DNA of 64,000 nucleotides from Halomonas litopenaei (GTDB lineage: Bacteria > Pseudomonadota > Gammaproteobacteria > Pseudomonadales > Halomonadaceae), in the NCBI RefSeq assembly GCF_017303055.1, contig NZ_JAEKJT010000005.1, positions 124,001-188,000 on the forward strand. The letters are read 5' to 3'. The position numbers and the translations under genes are program-made. Below are positions 56,277-64,000 of this stretch, one piece after another. The notes below the pieces were generated by a model that did no database searches, was not told the DNA's origin, and saw only the letters and a program-made list of their open reading frames with translations. Position 1 is the first letter of the stretch. The number at the start of each line of letters is the position of its first letter.

Positions 56277-56306
56277 TACGACATCTTCATGACATCTGGA
56301 TGACAG
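56277..56306 (-). promoter_or_regulatory. Triple PHO box ahead of pstC
   Basis: On the reverse strand TGTCATC, TGTCATG and TGTCGTA follow each other at exact 11-base spacing, the arrangement bound by PhoB dimers. The site lies in the 73-base spacer between pstS and pstC, about 32 bases before the pstC start. Confidence 0.85.
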
Positions 56307-56318
56307 AAGGCGGCTTGA

Positions 56319-57290
56319 TCAACGTTCCTCTCGTGCCAACGCCGGTAGCCCCAGCGCTCGTCGCTGTGCCATCAATGCCGAGGGAGACAGCGCCACGAAG
56401 CCCAGTTCCTTCACCACGCGCTGACCCGACGGCGACAGCACCATGTCCAGGAAGGCACGCTCTACCTCCGGCAGCGGTGTTTCCGGGGGCCGGTTGACGT
56501 AAATGAGCAAGTCGCGAACCAACGGATAGTCCCCATCCCGCAGCGCCTGACGCTCAGGTCTCACGTCACGCTGGCCATCGGCAATGGCCACCTCACGCAC
56601 GTCAGCGTTCAAATGATTCAAACCGACATACCCGATGCCTCGCGGGTCGTCACCGACAGCGGCGACCACCGCTGCCGATCCCGCCGAGACGGTGACGGAT
56701 ACCTTGAACTCACCATCACACAGCGCACGACGCCGAAACAGACCGTGAGTACCGGAGACCGCATTACGACCGTACAGATGGATGCTGCCCTGGGGATCAT
56801 CCAGCCCCAGCTGCTGCCAGTGGTCGATGCTTTCTTCCGCACCACAGGCCAGCGTATCGGAGAAGATGGCGTCGAGCTGCTGGCGGTTCAGACGCTCGAG
56901 GGGATTATGCCGATTGACCACCACGACCAGGGCATCCTTGCCCACGACCACGGGAGTGACGGCATAGCCGTGACGTGCCGCAAATGCTGCCTTCTCATCA
57001 TCCTGCATGGGCCGCGACATGGGGCCCAACAGCGTAGTGCCGGCAATCAACGCGGGTGGAGCACTGGCGGATCCTGCCACTTGCAGCTGCAGACGAACGC
57101 CTGGACGCTGCTCTTCGAACTGTTCCCCCCAGCGCAGCATCAGCTCGGCCATGGTGTCCGAACCTACTGCGTTCAATGCCCCCGCGACATCGTGTGCCGT
57201 CGCCGGCAAGGGTAACCATGCCACCCAGCCCAGCCACAGGAGCATCACGATGCGCCTGCTGGTGGCAGCAAAATGGGACACGCTGGACAT
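56319..57290 (-). CDS. pstS: Periplasmic phosphate-binding protein PstS
   Basis: High-affinity phosphate receptor, 323 residues. A signal peptide (VMLLWLGWVAWLPLPATA) ends near residue 32. Phosphate-contact segments are visible: NAVGSDTMAEL, GSASAPPALIAG (with GPMSRPM), and GRNAVSGTHGLFRRR. The ATG at 57290 is supported by GGGAGG 5 bases upstream; the frame could open 15 bases earlier. First gene of pstSCAB-phoU. Confidence 0.92.
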   Translation of the reverse strand: MSSVSHFAATSRRIVMLLWLGWVAWLPLPATAHDVAGALNAVGSDTMAELMLRWGEQFEEQRPGVRLQLQVAGSASAPPALIAGTTLLGPMSRPMQDDEKAAFAARHGYAVTPVVVGKDALVVVVNRHNPLERLNRQQLDAIFSDTLACGAEESIDHWQQLGLDDPQGSIHLYGRNAVSGTHGLFRRRALCDGEFKVSVTVSAGSAAVVAAVGDDPRGIGYVGLNHLNADVREVAIADGQRDVRPERQALRDGDYPLVRDLLIYVNRPPETPLPEVERAFLDMVLSPSGQRVVKELGFVALSPSALMAQRRALGLPALAREER

Positions 57291-57382
57291 CTGGCCTCCC
57301 GGCATTGGCTCAGCATCACGTCAGACAGAATGACGCCTTCGCTCGGCTATCTTCCTGAGTTTTCACATCATCCGTGCCACAC

Positions 57383-57450
57383 GGTTGCCAAGGCAACCAC
57401 CTAGAACTTCTGCCAGAGCTTCTGCCAGAACGTCTATCAAAGCTTCTGGG
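57383..57450. repeat. Palindrome and 12-bp repeats upstream of pstS
   Basis: GGTTGCC-AA-GGCAACC (57383-57398) is followed by four degenerate 12-base units (57403-57450) of the AGAACTTCTGCC/AGAGCTTCTGCC type. They occupy the pstS-thioesterase spacer. I see no convincing PHO box here. Confidence 0.6.
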
Positions 57451-57585
57451 CGTGGTGGTCCTCGGCGCGACGTCCCTGCAGGGTAACGCACGAACGGTGG
57501 AGTATATCGCTCCGGGGTGGTTTCATGACGTCAGCGACGATGGCGTTTGCTTGCGAACGTCAGCGATGACAACAACTCACGCCGG

Positions 57586-57999
57586 ATGCCACTCATCATG
57601 ATGACCGAAGTCGATGACGTTCCTGTGCCAAAGGGTCAACTGACCTTGAAGCTCGCGGCGACTCGCCAGGACACCAACGCGCACGGTGACATTCCCGCTG
57701 GTTGGTTAGCCCGCCTGATGGACCAGGCCGCAGAGTGGACCGCCAGCCAAGAGGCACGGGGACGAACCGCCACCGTGGCGATCGAGGGAATGGACTTTCT
57801 CTGCCCGGTGCGTGTGGGCTCTCTGGTCTGCGTCTACACCCAGGTCGGTGATATTGGCCACAGTTCGATCAAGATTGATGTGGAGGTATGGGTTCGTACA
57901 GCTCACGACAGCGAGGACGACCTCCACAAGGTCACCGAAGCACGCCACGTGCTGGTGGCACTGGACGACAATGGCCGCATCCGAGGCGTGCATGCTTGA
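57586..57999 (+). CDS. Hotdog-fold acyl-CoA thioesterase (YciA-like)
   Basis: Thioesterase of 137 residues from the ATG at 57586; a TTG 39 bases upstream or ATGs at 57598/57601 are alternatives, since no start has a strong ribosome site. The hotdog signature NAHGDIPAGWLARLMDQAAEW carries the YciA-type Asn and Asp. A second strand VAIEGMDFLCPVRVGSLVCVYTQV also fits. It hydrolyses acyl-CoA esters of unknown chain length. Convergent with the TRAP binding-protein gene. Confidence 0.88.
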   Translation: MPLIMMTEVDDVPVPKGQLTLKLAATRQDTNAHGDIPAGWLARLMDQAAEWTASQEARGRTATVAIEGMDFLCPVRVGSLVCVYTQVGDIGHSSIKIDVEVWVRTAHDSEDDLHKVTEARHVLVALDDNGRIRGVHA

Positions 58000-58014
58000 T
58001 CCGGCGGCCTGCCA

Positions 58015-58046
58015 CCGGGCAACGGCACTCGTCCACCGTTGCCCGG
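58015..58046. terminator. Bidirectional terminator hairpin
   Basis: CCGGGCAACGG and CCGTTGCCCGG form an 11-bp stem with a 10-base loop in the 58-base gap between the converging thioesterase and TRAP genes. Confidence 0.7.
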
Positions 58047-58057
58047 GCGTTCAGACA

Positions 58058-59146
58058 TCAAGACAGCACGTTGTCCCGCGCCTTGAGATAGGCAAACTCG
58101 CCCACATCCGAGAACTTGCGCACCTGGGCCTGGAAGTTGCGATATGACTCGTAGATGCGCGCAGACGCCTCGTCACTGTCCACCTGCTTCTGCAATACCT
58201 GCTCCGACGATTCGTGCAACGCCGAGATCACGTCGTCAGGGAAGGCACGCAGCTGCACGCCGTGCTCATTGACCAACGCGTCCAGGGCTTCGGCATTGCG
58301 GAAGGCAAATTCACTGATCATCGCCAGGTTGGAGGCTCTCGCCGCCTCGGTCACGATGGCCTTGAGGTCGTCGGGAAGCGCGTTCCAGGCATCCAGATTG
58401 ACCGTCCCCTCAAGGATGGCACTCGGCTCGTTCCAGGCAGAGGTATAGTAGAAATCCGCGACCTGGTGCAGACCAAAGGCCAAGTCGTTGTACGGTCCGA
58501 CCCAGTCTGCAGCATCGAGCACACCGGTCTGCAGCGAAGTGAAAATCTCGCTGCCGGGAATCGTCAGCGTGGTGACCCCGATGCCTGACATGGCTTCACC
58601 GGCAAGACCGGGCAGACGCAGCTTGAGCCCCTGCATATCTTCCAGTGAGTTGATCTCCTTCTTGAACCAGCCTGCCATCTGGGTCCCGGTATTGCCCACC
58701 GCAAATGGCTTGAGGTTATGCCCGGCATACAGCTCGTCCCACAATTCCTGACCACCGCCGTTGTAAAGCCAGGCGTTGGTCTCGGTGGTGGTCATGCCGA
58801 ATGGCACGGCGGTAAAGAACTGGGATGCCGCCACCTTGCCACGCCAGTAATAGGAAGCGGAATGTCCCATTTCGGCGGTGCCCTGAGACACTGCGTCAAA
58901 GACTTCCATGGCCGGCACCATCTCGCCTGCACCGTGAACCCTAACTTTCATGCGCCCGCCGGACATCCGCTCAATCCGCTCGGCCAGGTCATTGGCACCG
59001 GTTCCCAATGCGGGGAAGTTCTTGGGCCAGGAGGTGACCATGTTCCAGGTAATGGTTTCCTGGGCACTGGCGGTGCTGACAAAGGGGGCGGCGGCGACGC
59101 CTGCAGCGCCGAGGCCGGCGGTCTTGAGAAAGGAACGGCGTTCCAT
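58058..59146 (-). CDS. TRAP transporter solute-binding protein (DctP family), Tat-exported
   Basis: Periplasmic receptor of a tripartite ATP-independent transporter, 362 residues. The N-terminus MERRSFLKTAGLGAAGVAAAP is a twin-arginine signal. The mature part (ITWNMVTSWPKNFPALGTGANDLAERI, then SASYYWRGK and NEPSAILEGTVN) is of the TakP-like 2-oxo/monocarboxylate group. No DctQ or DctM membrane gene lies nearby, so it must partner with subunits encoded elsewhere. It stands alone between a thioesterase and uvrD. Confidence 0.92.
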   Translation of the reverse strand: MERRSFLKTAGLGAAGVAAAPFVSTASAQETITWNMVTSWPKNFPALGTGANDLAERIERMSGGRMKVRVHGAGEMVPAMEVFDAVSQGTAEMGHSASYYWRGKVAASQFFTAVPFGMTTTETNAWLYNGGGQELWDELYAGHNLKPFAVGNTGTQMAGWFKKEINSLEDMQGLKLRLPGLAGEAMSGIGVTTLTIPGSEIFTSLQTGVLDAADWVGPYNDLAFGLHQVADFYYTSAWNEPSAILEGTVNLDAWNALPDDLKAIVTEAARASNLAMISEFAFRNAEALDALVNEHGVQLRAFPDDVISALHESSEQVLQKQVDSDEASARIYESYRNFQAQVRKFSDVGEFAYLKARDNVLS

Positions 59147-59279
59147 GGGGCGAGCTCCTGAAGCGTGTTATGTCGACGCCGGCATCAAAGCAGCAGGGTC
59201 GAAGGCTGCTCTCCCCGGCGTGGTGTCCGCCGGGAAGTATGCGGGAAAGAGAAATTAGCCTGCAAGCCAGGCCTGAGAC

Positions 59280-59299
59280 GCTGCGCTCAAGAGCGCAGC
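59280..59299 (-). terminator. Hairpin downstream of uvrD
   Basis: GCTGCGCTC-AA-GAGCGCAGC is a perfect 9-bp stem with a 2-base loop, 20 bases beyond the uvrD stop. It probably ends the uvrD transcript; no U run follows. Confidence 0.55.
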
Positions 59300-59318
59300 T
59301 GGCAAAGACGGCAGTGGG

Positions 59319-61523
59319 CTACAGCGCCTCGAGCTTGGCAAACCCGAGCACCAGCCATTTATCCCCGTGGCCTTCGAAGCTGACCTGCACCCGGGCACGC
59401 TCCCCCTCACCTTCTGCATTGAGGATGACGCCCTCACCAAATACCGGGTGGCGAACCCGCTGCCCCAATGACAGTGCAGGCAGGTCACCGCTGGCCTCGA
59501 CACCGGACTGGGCAAAGCGTGGCGGCGTTGGCCGCGCGCTGACGGGACGCGATACCTGGCCGCGAAGACGCACTTCCTCCAGCAGCGACTCGGGCAACTC
59601 GCGCAGGAAACGTGACGGCCGCTGAAAGGTTTCCTTGCCATGCATGCGGCGAATCTCGGCATGGGTCAGATACAGCTTCTTCATCGCCCGGGTCACCCCG
59701 ACGTAGCAGAGTCGGCGCTCTTCCTCGAGGCGGCCGGGCTCTTCCAGGGACATGCGGTGGGGAAACAGCCCCTCTTCGACTCCCGCAATAAATACCACCG
59801 GGAACTCCAACCCCTTGGCGGAGTGCAACGTCATCAGCTGCACGCTGTCTTCGAATTCGTCGGCCTCGTGCTCGCCAGCGTTGAGCGCCGCCTCGGCCAG
59901 AAAGGCCTCGAGCGCCACCATGCCCTCGCCAGCCTCCACGGTATCCAATGTCTCGCCCTGGGAGAACGCCCGCGCGGCATTGATCAGTTCTTCCAGGTTC
60001 TCGACTCGAGCCTGGCCCTTCTCGCCCTTCTCGCTGAGGTGGTGGTCAATCAGTCCCGTGCGCTGGTTAACGTGGGCGATGATCTCGTGAAGCGCCATCC
60101 CCGAGGTGTCATTGTCGAGACCTTCGATCAGATCGGCAAATGCCGTCACGGCGTTGGCGGCACGCCCCTTGAGAGAGCCGTCGGCCAGGGTGTCATGGAT
60201 GGACTGCCACAGCGATACCTGCGCGCGGCGCGCACGATCGCGCAACCCCTCTACCGTGCGCGTACCGATACCTCTAGCGGGCACATTGATGACGCGTTCC
60301 AGGGACGCGTCATCGTCACGGTTCAGCAAAAGGCGCAGATATGCCAAGGCGTTCTTGATCTCAAGGCGCTCGTAGAACCGCTGCCCCCCGTAGATGCGAT
60401 ACGGCATGCCCTGGCGAATCAAGGTCTCCTCGATCACTCGAGACTGAGCATTGGAGCGATACAGAATGGCCACTTCCTGGCGCTGGAACCCTTCATCGAC
60501 CTTTTCCTTGATGGTATCGACGATAAAGCGTGCCTCTTCCATATCATTGAAACCGGCATACACGGAAATGGGTTCGCCGCGACTGCCAGCCGTCCACAGC
60601 TCCTTGCCCATGCGATCAGAGTTCTGCTTGATCAGCGCGTTGGCCGCATCAAGGATGGCGCTGGTAGAGCGATAGTTCTGTTCGAGTCGGACGGTCTTGG
60701 TATCCGCAAACTCTTGCTCGAAGCGACGGATGTTCTCCACCTTGGCCCCACGCCAACCGTAGATCGACTGATCGTCATCACCCACCACCGTCATCGGCGT
60801 GCGCTGCCCAGTAAGAAGCTTCAACCAGGCGTACTGCAAGGTGTTGGTGTCCTGGAACTCATCCACCAGCACATGGGCAAAGCGTTCCTGGTAATGGGCC
60901 AGCAATGCAGGATTGTCACGCAAGAGCTCCAGGCTGCGCAGCAACAGCTCACCAAAATCGACCAGACCACCACGTTCACAGGTCAACTGATAGATGTCGT
61001 AAAGCGATACCATCTGCTCGACATAGGCGTCGCCGTTGGTACGTACCTGGTGTGGCCGAAGCCCTTCTTCCTTGCAACCACCGATGAAGGACTGCACTTG
61101 GCGCGGCGGGAAACGCTCGTCGTCGACCTGGTTATCTTTCAACAGGCGTTTGATCAGACGCAGTTGATCATCGGAATCGATGATCTGGAAGTGCTGGGGC
61201 AGACGAGCATCCTGCCAGTGAGTACGCAGCAAGCGGTGGGCAATCGAGTGGAAGGTGCCCACCCAGACATGCCTCAGCGAGAGTCCCAGAAGGGCCTCAA
61301 GACGCGTGCGCATCTCCCTGGCGGCCTTGTTGGTGAAGGTCACCGCCAGTACGGCGTAGGGTGACAGCCCCTCGGCCTGCATCAGCCAGGCGATACGATG
61401 CACCAGCACGCGGGTCTTGCCGGAGCCCGCGCCGGCGAGCACCAGCATGTTGCCCTGAGGAGCGCATACCGCCTCGTGCTGCGCCGAATTGAGGCCGTCA
61501 ATGATCGCCGTGACGTCGTCCAT
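59319..61523 (-). CDS. uvrD: DNA helicase II UvrD
   Basis: 3'-5' superfamily 1A helicase for mismatch and nucleotide-excision repair, 734 residues. Motif I GAGSGKT is at 31-37. Motif II DEFQDTN, motif III DDDQSIYGWRGA, motif IV QNYRST, motif V MTLHSAKGLEFPVVF and motif VI YVGVTRA are all present, as is the Tudor-like C-terminus (LSLGQRVRHPVFGEGVI). The ATG at 61523 gives MDDVTAIIDGLNSAQHEAV, the family start; the longer frame to 61607 is upstream DNA. Confidence 0.96.
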   Translation of the reverse strand: MDDVTAIIDGLNSAQHEAVCAPQGNMLVLAGAGSGKTRVLVHRIAWLMQAEGLSPYAVLAVTFTNKAAREMRTRLEALLGLSLRHVWVGTFHSIAHRLLRTHWQDARLPQHFQIIDSDDQLRLIKRLLKDNQVDDERFPPRQVQSFIGGCKEEGLRPHQVRTNGDAYVEQMVSLYDIYQLTCERGGLVDFGELLLRSLELLRDNPALLAHYQERFAHVLVDEFQDTNTLQYAWLKLLTGQRTPMTVVGDDDQSIYGWRGAKVENIRRFEQEFADTKTVRLEQNYRSTSAILDAANALIKQNSDRMGKELWTAGSRGEPISVYAGFNDMEEARFIVDTIKEKVDEGFQRQEVAILYRSNAQSRVIEETLIRQGMPYRIYGGQRFYERLEIKNALAYLRLLLNRDDDASLERVINVPARGIGTRTVEGLRDRARRAQVSLWQSIHDTLADGSLKGRAANAVTAFADLIEGLDNDTSGMALHEIIAHVNQRTGLIDHHLSEKGEKGQARVENLEELINAARAFSQGETLDTVEAGEGMVALEAFLAEAALNAGEHEADEFEDSVQLMTLHSAKGLEFPVVFIAGVEEGLFPHRMSLEEPGRLEEERRLCYVGVTRAMKKLYLTHAEIRRMHGKETFQRPSRFLRELPESLLEEVRLRGQVSRPVSARPTPPRFAQSGVEASGDLPALSLGQRVRHPVFGEGVILNAEGEGERARVQVSFEGHGDKWLVLGFAKLEAL

Positions 61524-61638
61524 GGAGAAGGCACCGCTGGAGAGAAAGTGGGCGCCCAGTCTACCATAGCGATGCTGGATAAAAGGACAGCAGACCATCG
61601 ACCCCAAGGCGCGGGTCGTCAGTCTCCGCTTGTGCGCG

Positions 61639-62499
61639 TCAAGATGAGTCGGATTCGGGGTAACGCAACGGGTTCAGGCTTCGCTTTACCGCCTTGAGCT
61701 GTTCGGCCAACTTGGGACCTCGGGTCTTGGCGACACCTACCGCCAACACGTCGATCAGCACCAGGTGCGCAATCCGCGAGCTCATCGGCGTATAAATTTC
61801 TGTGTCTTCGAGCACATCGATAAACAGCGGCAGGTCTACCTCATCCGCCAGCGGCGATCCGCTCGGGCAAAGGCCGACCACGGTGGCTCCCGCCTCCCGT
61901 GCCAGCTTGACGCTGGCGACCAGGGCGCGGGTACGCCCGGTCTGGGAAATGGCCACCACCACGTCGCCTTCCTTGAGCGTCACCGCCGACATGTTCTGCA
62001 TATGGGGGTCGGCATAGGCAGCGGTAGAAATCTGCAGCCGGAAGAACTTGTGCTGCGCATCGAAGGCCACTGCACCAGACGCGCCGAAACCATAGAACTC
62101 GACACGATTGGCCATGGCCAGCGCGTTGATGGTCCTGTTCAACGCATCATTGTCCAGGCGATCGCGAATCGACAGCAGGGTGCCCACCGTCGAGTCGAAG
62201 ATGCTGTGGGAGAATTCGGCCACGGAGTCGCTGTCATTCATCGAGAATTGAGCGAACTGGCTACCTGACGCCAGCATCTGCGCTAGCTTCAGTTTGAAAT
62301 CCTGAAACCCGTCACAGCCAAGTGCGCGACAGAAGCGCACGACCGTGGGCTCGCTGACCTTTGCCTCTGTGGCAAGATCGACGATACGCATGTGGATAAC
62401 TTCATCGGGGTTACGCAGAACGAAGCGTGCCACCTTCTGCTCTGACCGCCGGAAGTGTTCCATGCGACGTCGCATTTCATCAAACAGCGCGCGACTCAC
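61639..62499 (-). CDS. hexR: RpiR-family regulator, HexR-like
   Basis: Sugar-phosphate-responsive regulator of 286 residues. The N-terminal helix-turn-helix (about 1-75: VDLATEAKVSEPTVVRFCRALGCDGFQDFKLKLAQ) is joined to a SIS sugar-isomerase domain (about 125-260, with VAISQTGRTRALV). This layout and the starting MSRALFDEM fit HexR, which senses KDPG and controls zwf/edd-type central carbon genes. The GTG start has an AAAGGAG site. No Entner-Doudoroff gene is inside the window. Confidence 0.87.
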   Translation of the reverse strand: MSRALFDEMRRRMEHFRRSEQKVARFVLRNPDEVIHMRIVDLATEAKVSEPTVVRFCRALGCDGFQDFKLKLAQMLASGSQFAQFSMNDSDSVAEFSHSIFDSTVGTLLSIRDRLDNDALNRTINALAMANRVEFYGFGASGAVAFDAQHKFFRLQISTAAYADPHMQNMSAVTLKEGDVVVAISQTGRTRALVASVKLAREAGATVVGLCPSGSPLADEVDLPLFIDVLEDTEIYTPMSSRIAHLVLIDVLAVGVAKTRGPKLAEQLKAVKRSLNPLRYPESDSS

Positions 62500-62835
62500 C
62501 CTTTACTCCTTTGACTGACGGGAGGCCCCGAGGTAGCAGGCCTTGAGCCTTGTCCCGCCCGACATCGTGCATGGCAGCATGACATACAGCTCCATGGCTG
62601 TCGGGCCGGTGTTGCATTCCAGTATGCCCGATGCCGGCGAGGATTGCCCAACCAATCGACATCCCCCTGATAGAGGCCAATGGTTTGAACAAAGGCACTT
62701 TTTTCTCAAGCGTTGGCAGAGCGTTGCAGAATTGACACCCACACCGTCATCTTTTTGTCAACTGGGGTATAGTAAAAGGGCAGTGTCGCGCAGCGTCCTG
62801 GATGCCGGCACATTCACTGCATAGGAGAGTCGATC
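62500..62835. other. 336-base divergent intergenic region
   Basis: It lies between hexR (reverse) and the PA3496-like gene (forward). Seen here: the hexR ribosome site, a TATAGT -10-like box at 62768-62773, and AGGAGAG at 62823-62829 for the forward gene. No gene or clear HexR operator was found. Confidence 0.6.
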
Positions 62836-63048
62836 ATGCGTAATGTCGAACGGTTAACCTCCGTAAAGAGTGAACTCCTCGACATCTTCATGAGCATGGA
62901 AGTCGCCGAACACGAGAAGCGCTCCCGTAGCGCGGCCCAGCGTAACCTCAGGGCCCGCCGCGGCATCGAGCTGCATCGCGAATTCAAGCGCCTTTCTGAA
63001 GACATCGCCGAATTGCCGGAAGACGGCAACGAAGACGAAATGCACTAG
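62836..63048 (+). CDS. Small charged protein, PA3496-like
   Basis: Cytoplasmic 70-residue protein, highly charged. It is helical with an Arg-rich middle (KRSRSAAQRNLRARRGIELHREFKRL) and an acidic tail (PEDGNEDEM). It resembles the small 'PA3496-family putative envelope integrity' proteins found next to hexR in pseudomonads, which is a recollection rather than a search. An AGGAGAG site 7 bases before the ATG supports translation. Confidence 0.75.
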   Translation: MRNVERLTSVKSELLDIFMSMEVAEHEKRSRSAAQRNLRARRGIELHREFKRLSEDIAELPEDGNEDEMH

Positions 63049-63240
63049 CCAGACAGTCTCATCAGCTCAGGCAGGCCTGCCACCACCGACGTTCCTGCCT
63101 GACGCCAATGAATGGCAACGTCCTCTCTGGGCATGCCATTCCCCATCTTGCCCCGCCATGAGGGCAGGTGATCGGCTCCGCCCTAAAAAATGGGCGTAGC
63201 AGCGTCTCCCCCCTACTCACGACGCCCCCTGCCCAGCTCG

Positions 63241-63301
63241 AGCCCAGATTAAACAGAGCCCAGTTAACCAAAGCCCAGTTAACCCGAGCCCTGGCCAAAC
63301 G
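63241..63301. repeat. 15-bp tandem repeats
   Basis: Four units starting AGCCC follow at 15-16-base steps, the middle two being AGCCCAGTTAACCAA and AGCCCAGTTAACCCG. On the other strand they read AACTGGGCT, similar in core to the AACTGGGTC units near 7.4 kb. Confidence 0.75.
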
Positions 63302-63374
63302 CGGCTCGATGCGCTTGCGATGTGCCTTTAGCCGCACAATGCACAACAGGCATCGAAAGAGATCGGCGAAAACG

Positions 63375-63407
63375 CCAAGACCCGGCACAAGGCCGGGTCT
63401 TGGAAGC
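63375..63407 (-). terminator. Rho-independent terminator of the NSS transporter gene
   Basis: CCAAGACCCGGC and GCCGGGTCTTGG form a 12-bp stem with a 5-base loop. On the reverse strand it is followed by CGTTTTCGC. It lies 48 bases past the transporter stop. Confidence 0.8.
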
Positions 63408-63451
63408 ACTGAGTCGATCGACGCCACAGCGACGCCGATCTGACGAGCGGC

Positions 63452-64000
63452 TTACAGGCTCGAGATAAACACCACGATAACGCCGATGGGCGCGACAACA
63501 CGGGTGAGAGCCACCCACACCATTTCCTTGCCGCCGGATAGGCCCAGATCTTCTGCGACACCCTCGCGGCTGAGGAACCAGCCAGCGAACACAATGGCGC
63601 CGAGACCGGTCAACGGCAGCATGAACTTGCTGGTCAGTTTATCGAGCAGATCGAAAACGCCAAGGCCAAACAGTACCGGCTCGCTCCACAGGTTGAACGA
63701 CAACAGCGCGGCAATGCCCAGCGCCCAGGCACCGATACCGGCGACGACGGTCGAGGCCGAACGCGACAGGGGCGTACGCTCTTCCACGAATTCCACCACC
63801 GGCTCCAGCAGCGAAATGGCCGATGTCAGGGCCGCAAAGGTCAACAACAGGAAGAACATCAGGCCAAGAATCAAGCCGCCACCCATGTTACCGAAGGCCA
63901 GAGGCAAGGTAACGAAGATCAGGCTGGGACCAGAGGCAAGGTCAAGCTCATTGGCGAACACGATGGGGAAGATGGCCAGGCCAGCGCCCAGTGCGATCAC
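63452..64000 (-). CDS. Sodium:neurotransmitter symporter (NSS/SNF) family transporter, C-terminal part
   Basis: Sodium-coupled amino-acid type symporter; only the last 182-183 residues lie in the window and the frame enters from the right edge, so its true start is outside. The segment contains five or six helices, including FVTLPLAFGNMGGGLILGLMFFLLLTFAALTSAISLLEPVVEFVEE, which is the family's TM7-8 region with the sodium-site FAALTS. It ends with a short hydrophobic tail. Bacterial members (such as LeuT, MhsT, TnaT) import amino acids; the substrate is unknown here. Confidence 0.93.
   Translation of the reverse strand: MIALGAGLAIFPIVFANELDLASGPSLIFVTLPLAFGNMGGGLILGLMFFLLLTFAALTSAISLLEPVVEFVEERTPLSRSASTVVAGIGAWALGIAALLSFNLWSEPVLFGLGVFDLLDKLTSKFMLPLTGLGAIVFAGWFLSREGVAEDLGLSGGKEMVWVALTRVVAPIGVIVVFISSL

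Larger units (their letters stand above)
63049..63451. other. 403-base intergenic region with repeats and a terminator
   Basis: It separates the PA3496-like gene and the converging transporter gene. It holds 15-bp repeats at 63241-63301 and a transporter terminator at 63375-63403. A reverse frame of 121 codons (63062-63427) reads through both and looks like chance. Confidence 0.6.

Noticed and set aside
57301-57330. Possible PHO box upstream of pstS
   Set aside because: Reverse-strand CGTCATTCTGTCTGACG has only a poor fit to the second half-site and lacks the clean 11-bp period seen at phoB and pstC.
59640-61364. 574-codon forward open frame
   Set aside because: Antisense to uvrD, which has every helicase motif; the frame has no recognisable domain.
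63062-63427. 121-codon reverse frame with repeated NWAL residues
   Set aside because: It runs through the transporter terminator and a tandem repeat, has no ribosome site and matches no family I know.

Overview
The window looks like chromosomal DNA of a halophilic gammaproteobacterium, most likely Halomonadaceae (Halomonas or a close relative). This rests on the GC-rich base composition, on core gene groups typical of gammaproteobacteria (gmk / rpoZ-spoT-ridA; oxyR-recG; hupB; ubiC-ubiA-phoBR; pstSCAB-phoU; uvrD), and on the wealth of TTT, TRAP, NSS and amino-acid ABC uptake systems. No database search was possible, so the assignment is by recognition only. No rRNA, tRNA, CRISPR array, insertion sequence or prophage was seen.

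Layout. 1-6 kb: a TctABC carboxylate importer (reverse) divergent from a LysR regulator and a D-2-hydroxyacid dehydrogenase, then a GntR/FCD regulator. 6-11 kb: a reverse operon with a PuuE-like deacetylase, a one-permease amino-acid ABC importer and a class V aminotransferase that lacks a desulfurase cysteine. 11-20.7 kb: a catabolic island bracketed by AruI-like and AruH-like enzymes (2-ketoarginine decarboxylase and arginine:pyruvate transaminase). It also holds a YjiH-like membrane protein, a metal-dependent amidohydrolase, a CobW-type metallochaperone, an aspartoacylase-family deacylase and a GcvA-like regulator. 20.8-26.5 kb: a TetR/dehydrogenase pair with a dense operator cluster, a POT peptide symporter beside a prolyl aminopeptidase, and an HpaI-type aldolase.

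26.5-31.1 kb is the most unusual part. Four co-directional reverse genes encode an M28 peptidase, a 101-residue unknown protein, an M43 metalloprotease and an MvdC/MvdD-type (graspetide-like) ATP-grasp ligase. The M43 protein carries 23 uninterrupted tetrapeptides of the form K-[D/E]-x-x after its catalytic domain. I propose a peptide- or protein-modification system in which the ligase crosslinks acidic and Lys/Ser/Thr side chains, with the repeat tail or the small protein as substrate. This is inference.

31.7-64 kb is mostly housekeeping: an MFS exporter, a CdsA/acyltransferase pair, gmk, rpoZ-spoT-ridA, thpR, a PagL-type lipid A deacylase, oxyR-recG, hupB, an FAD reductase, ubiC-ubiA, phoBR with its own PHO box, ynfA, cysZ and phoU-pstBACS with a PHO box ahead of pstC. 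These are followed by a thioesterase, an orphan Tat-exported TRAP binding protein, uvrD, a HexR-like regulator, a small PA3496-like protein and a partial NSS transporter. Short tandem repeats with 12-, 15- or 30-bp periods recur in coding and intergenic DNA.
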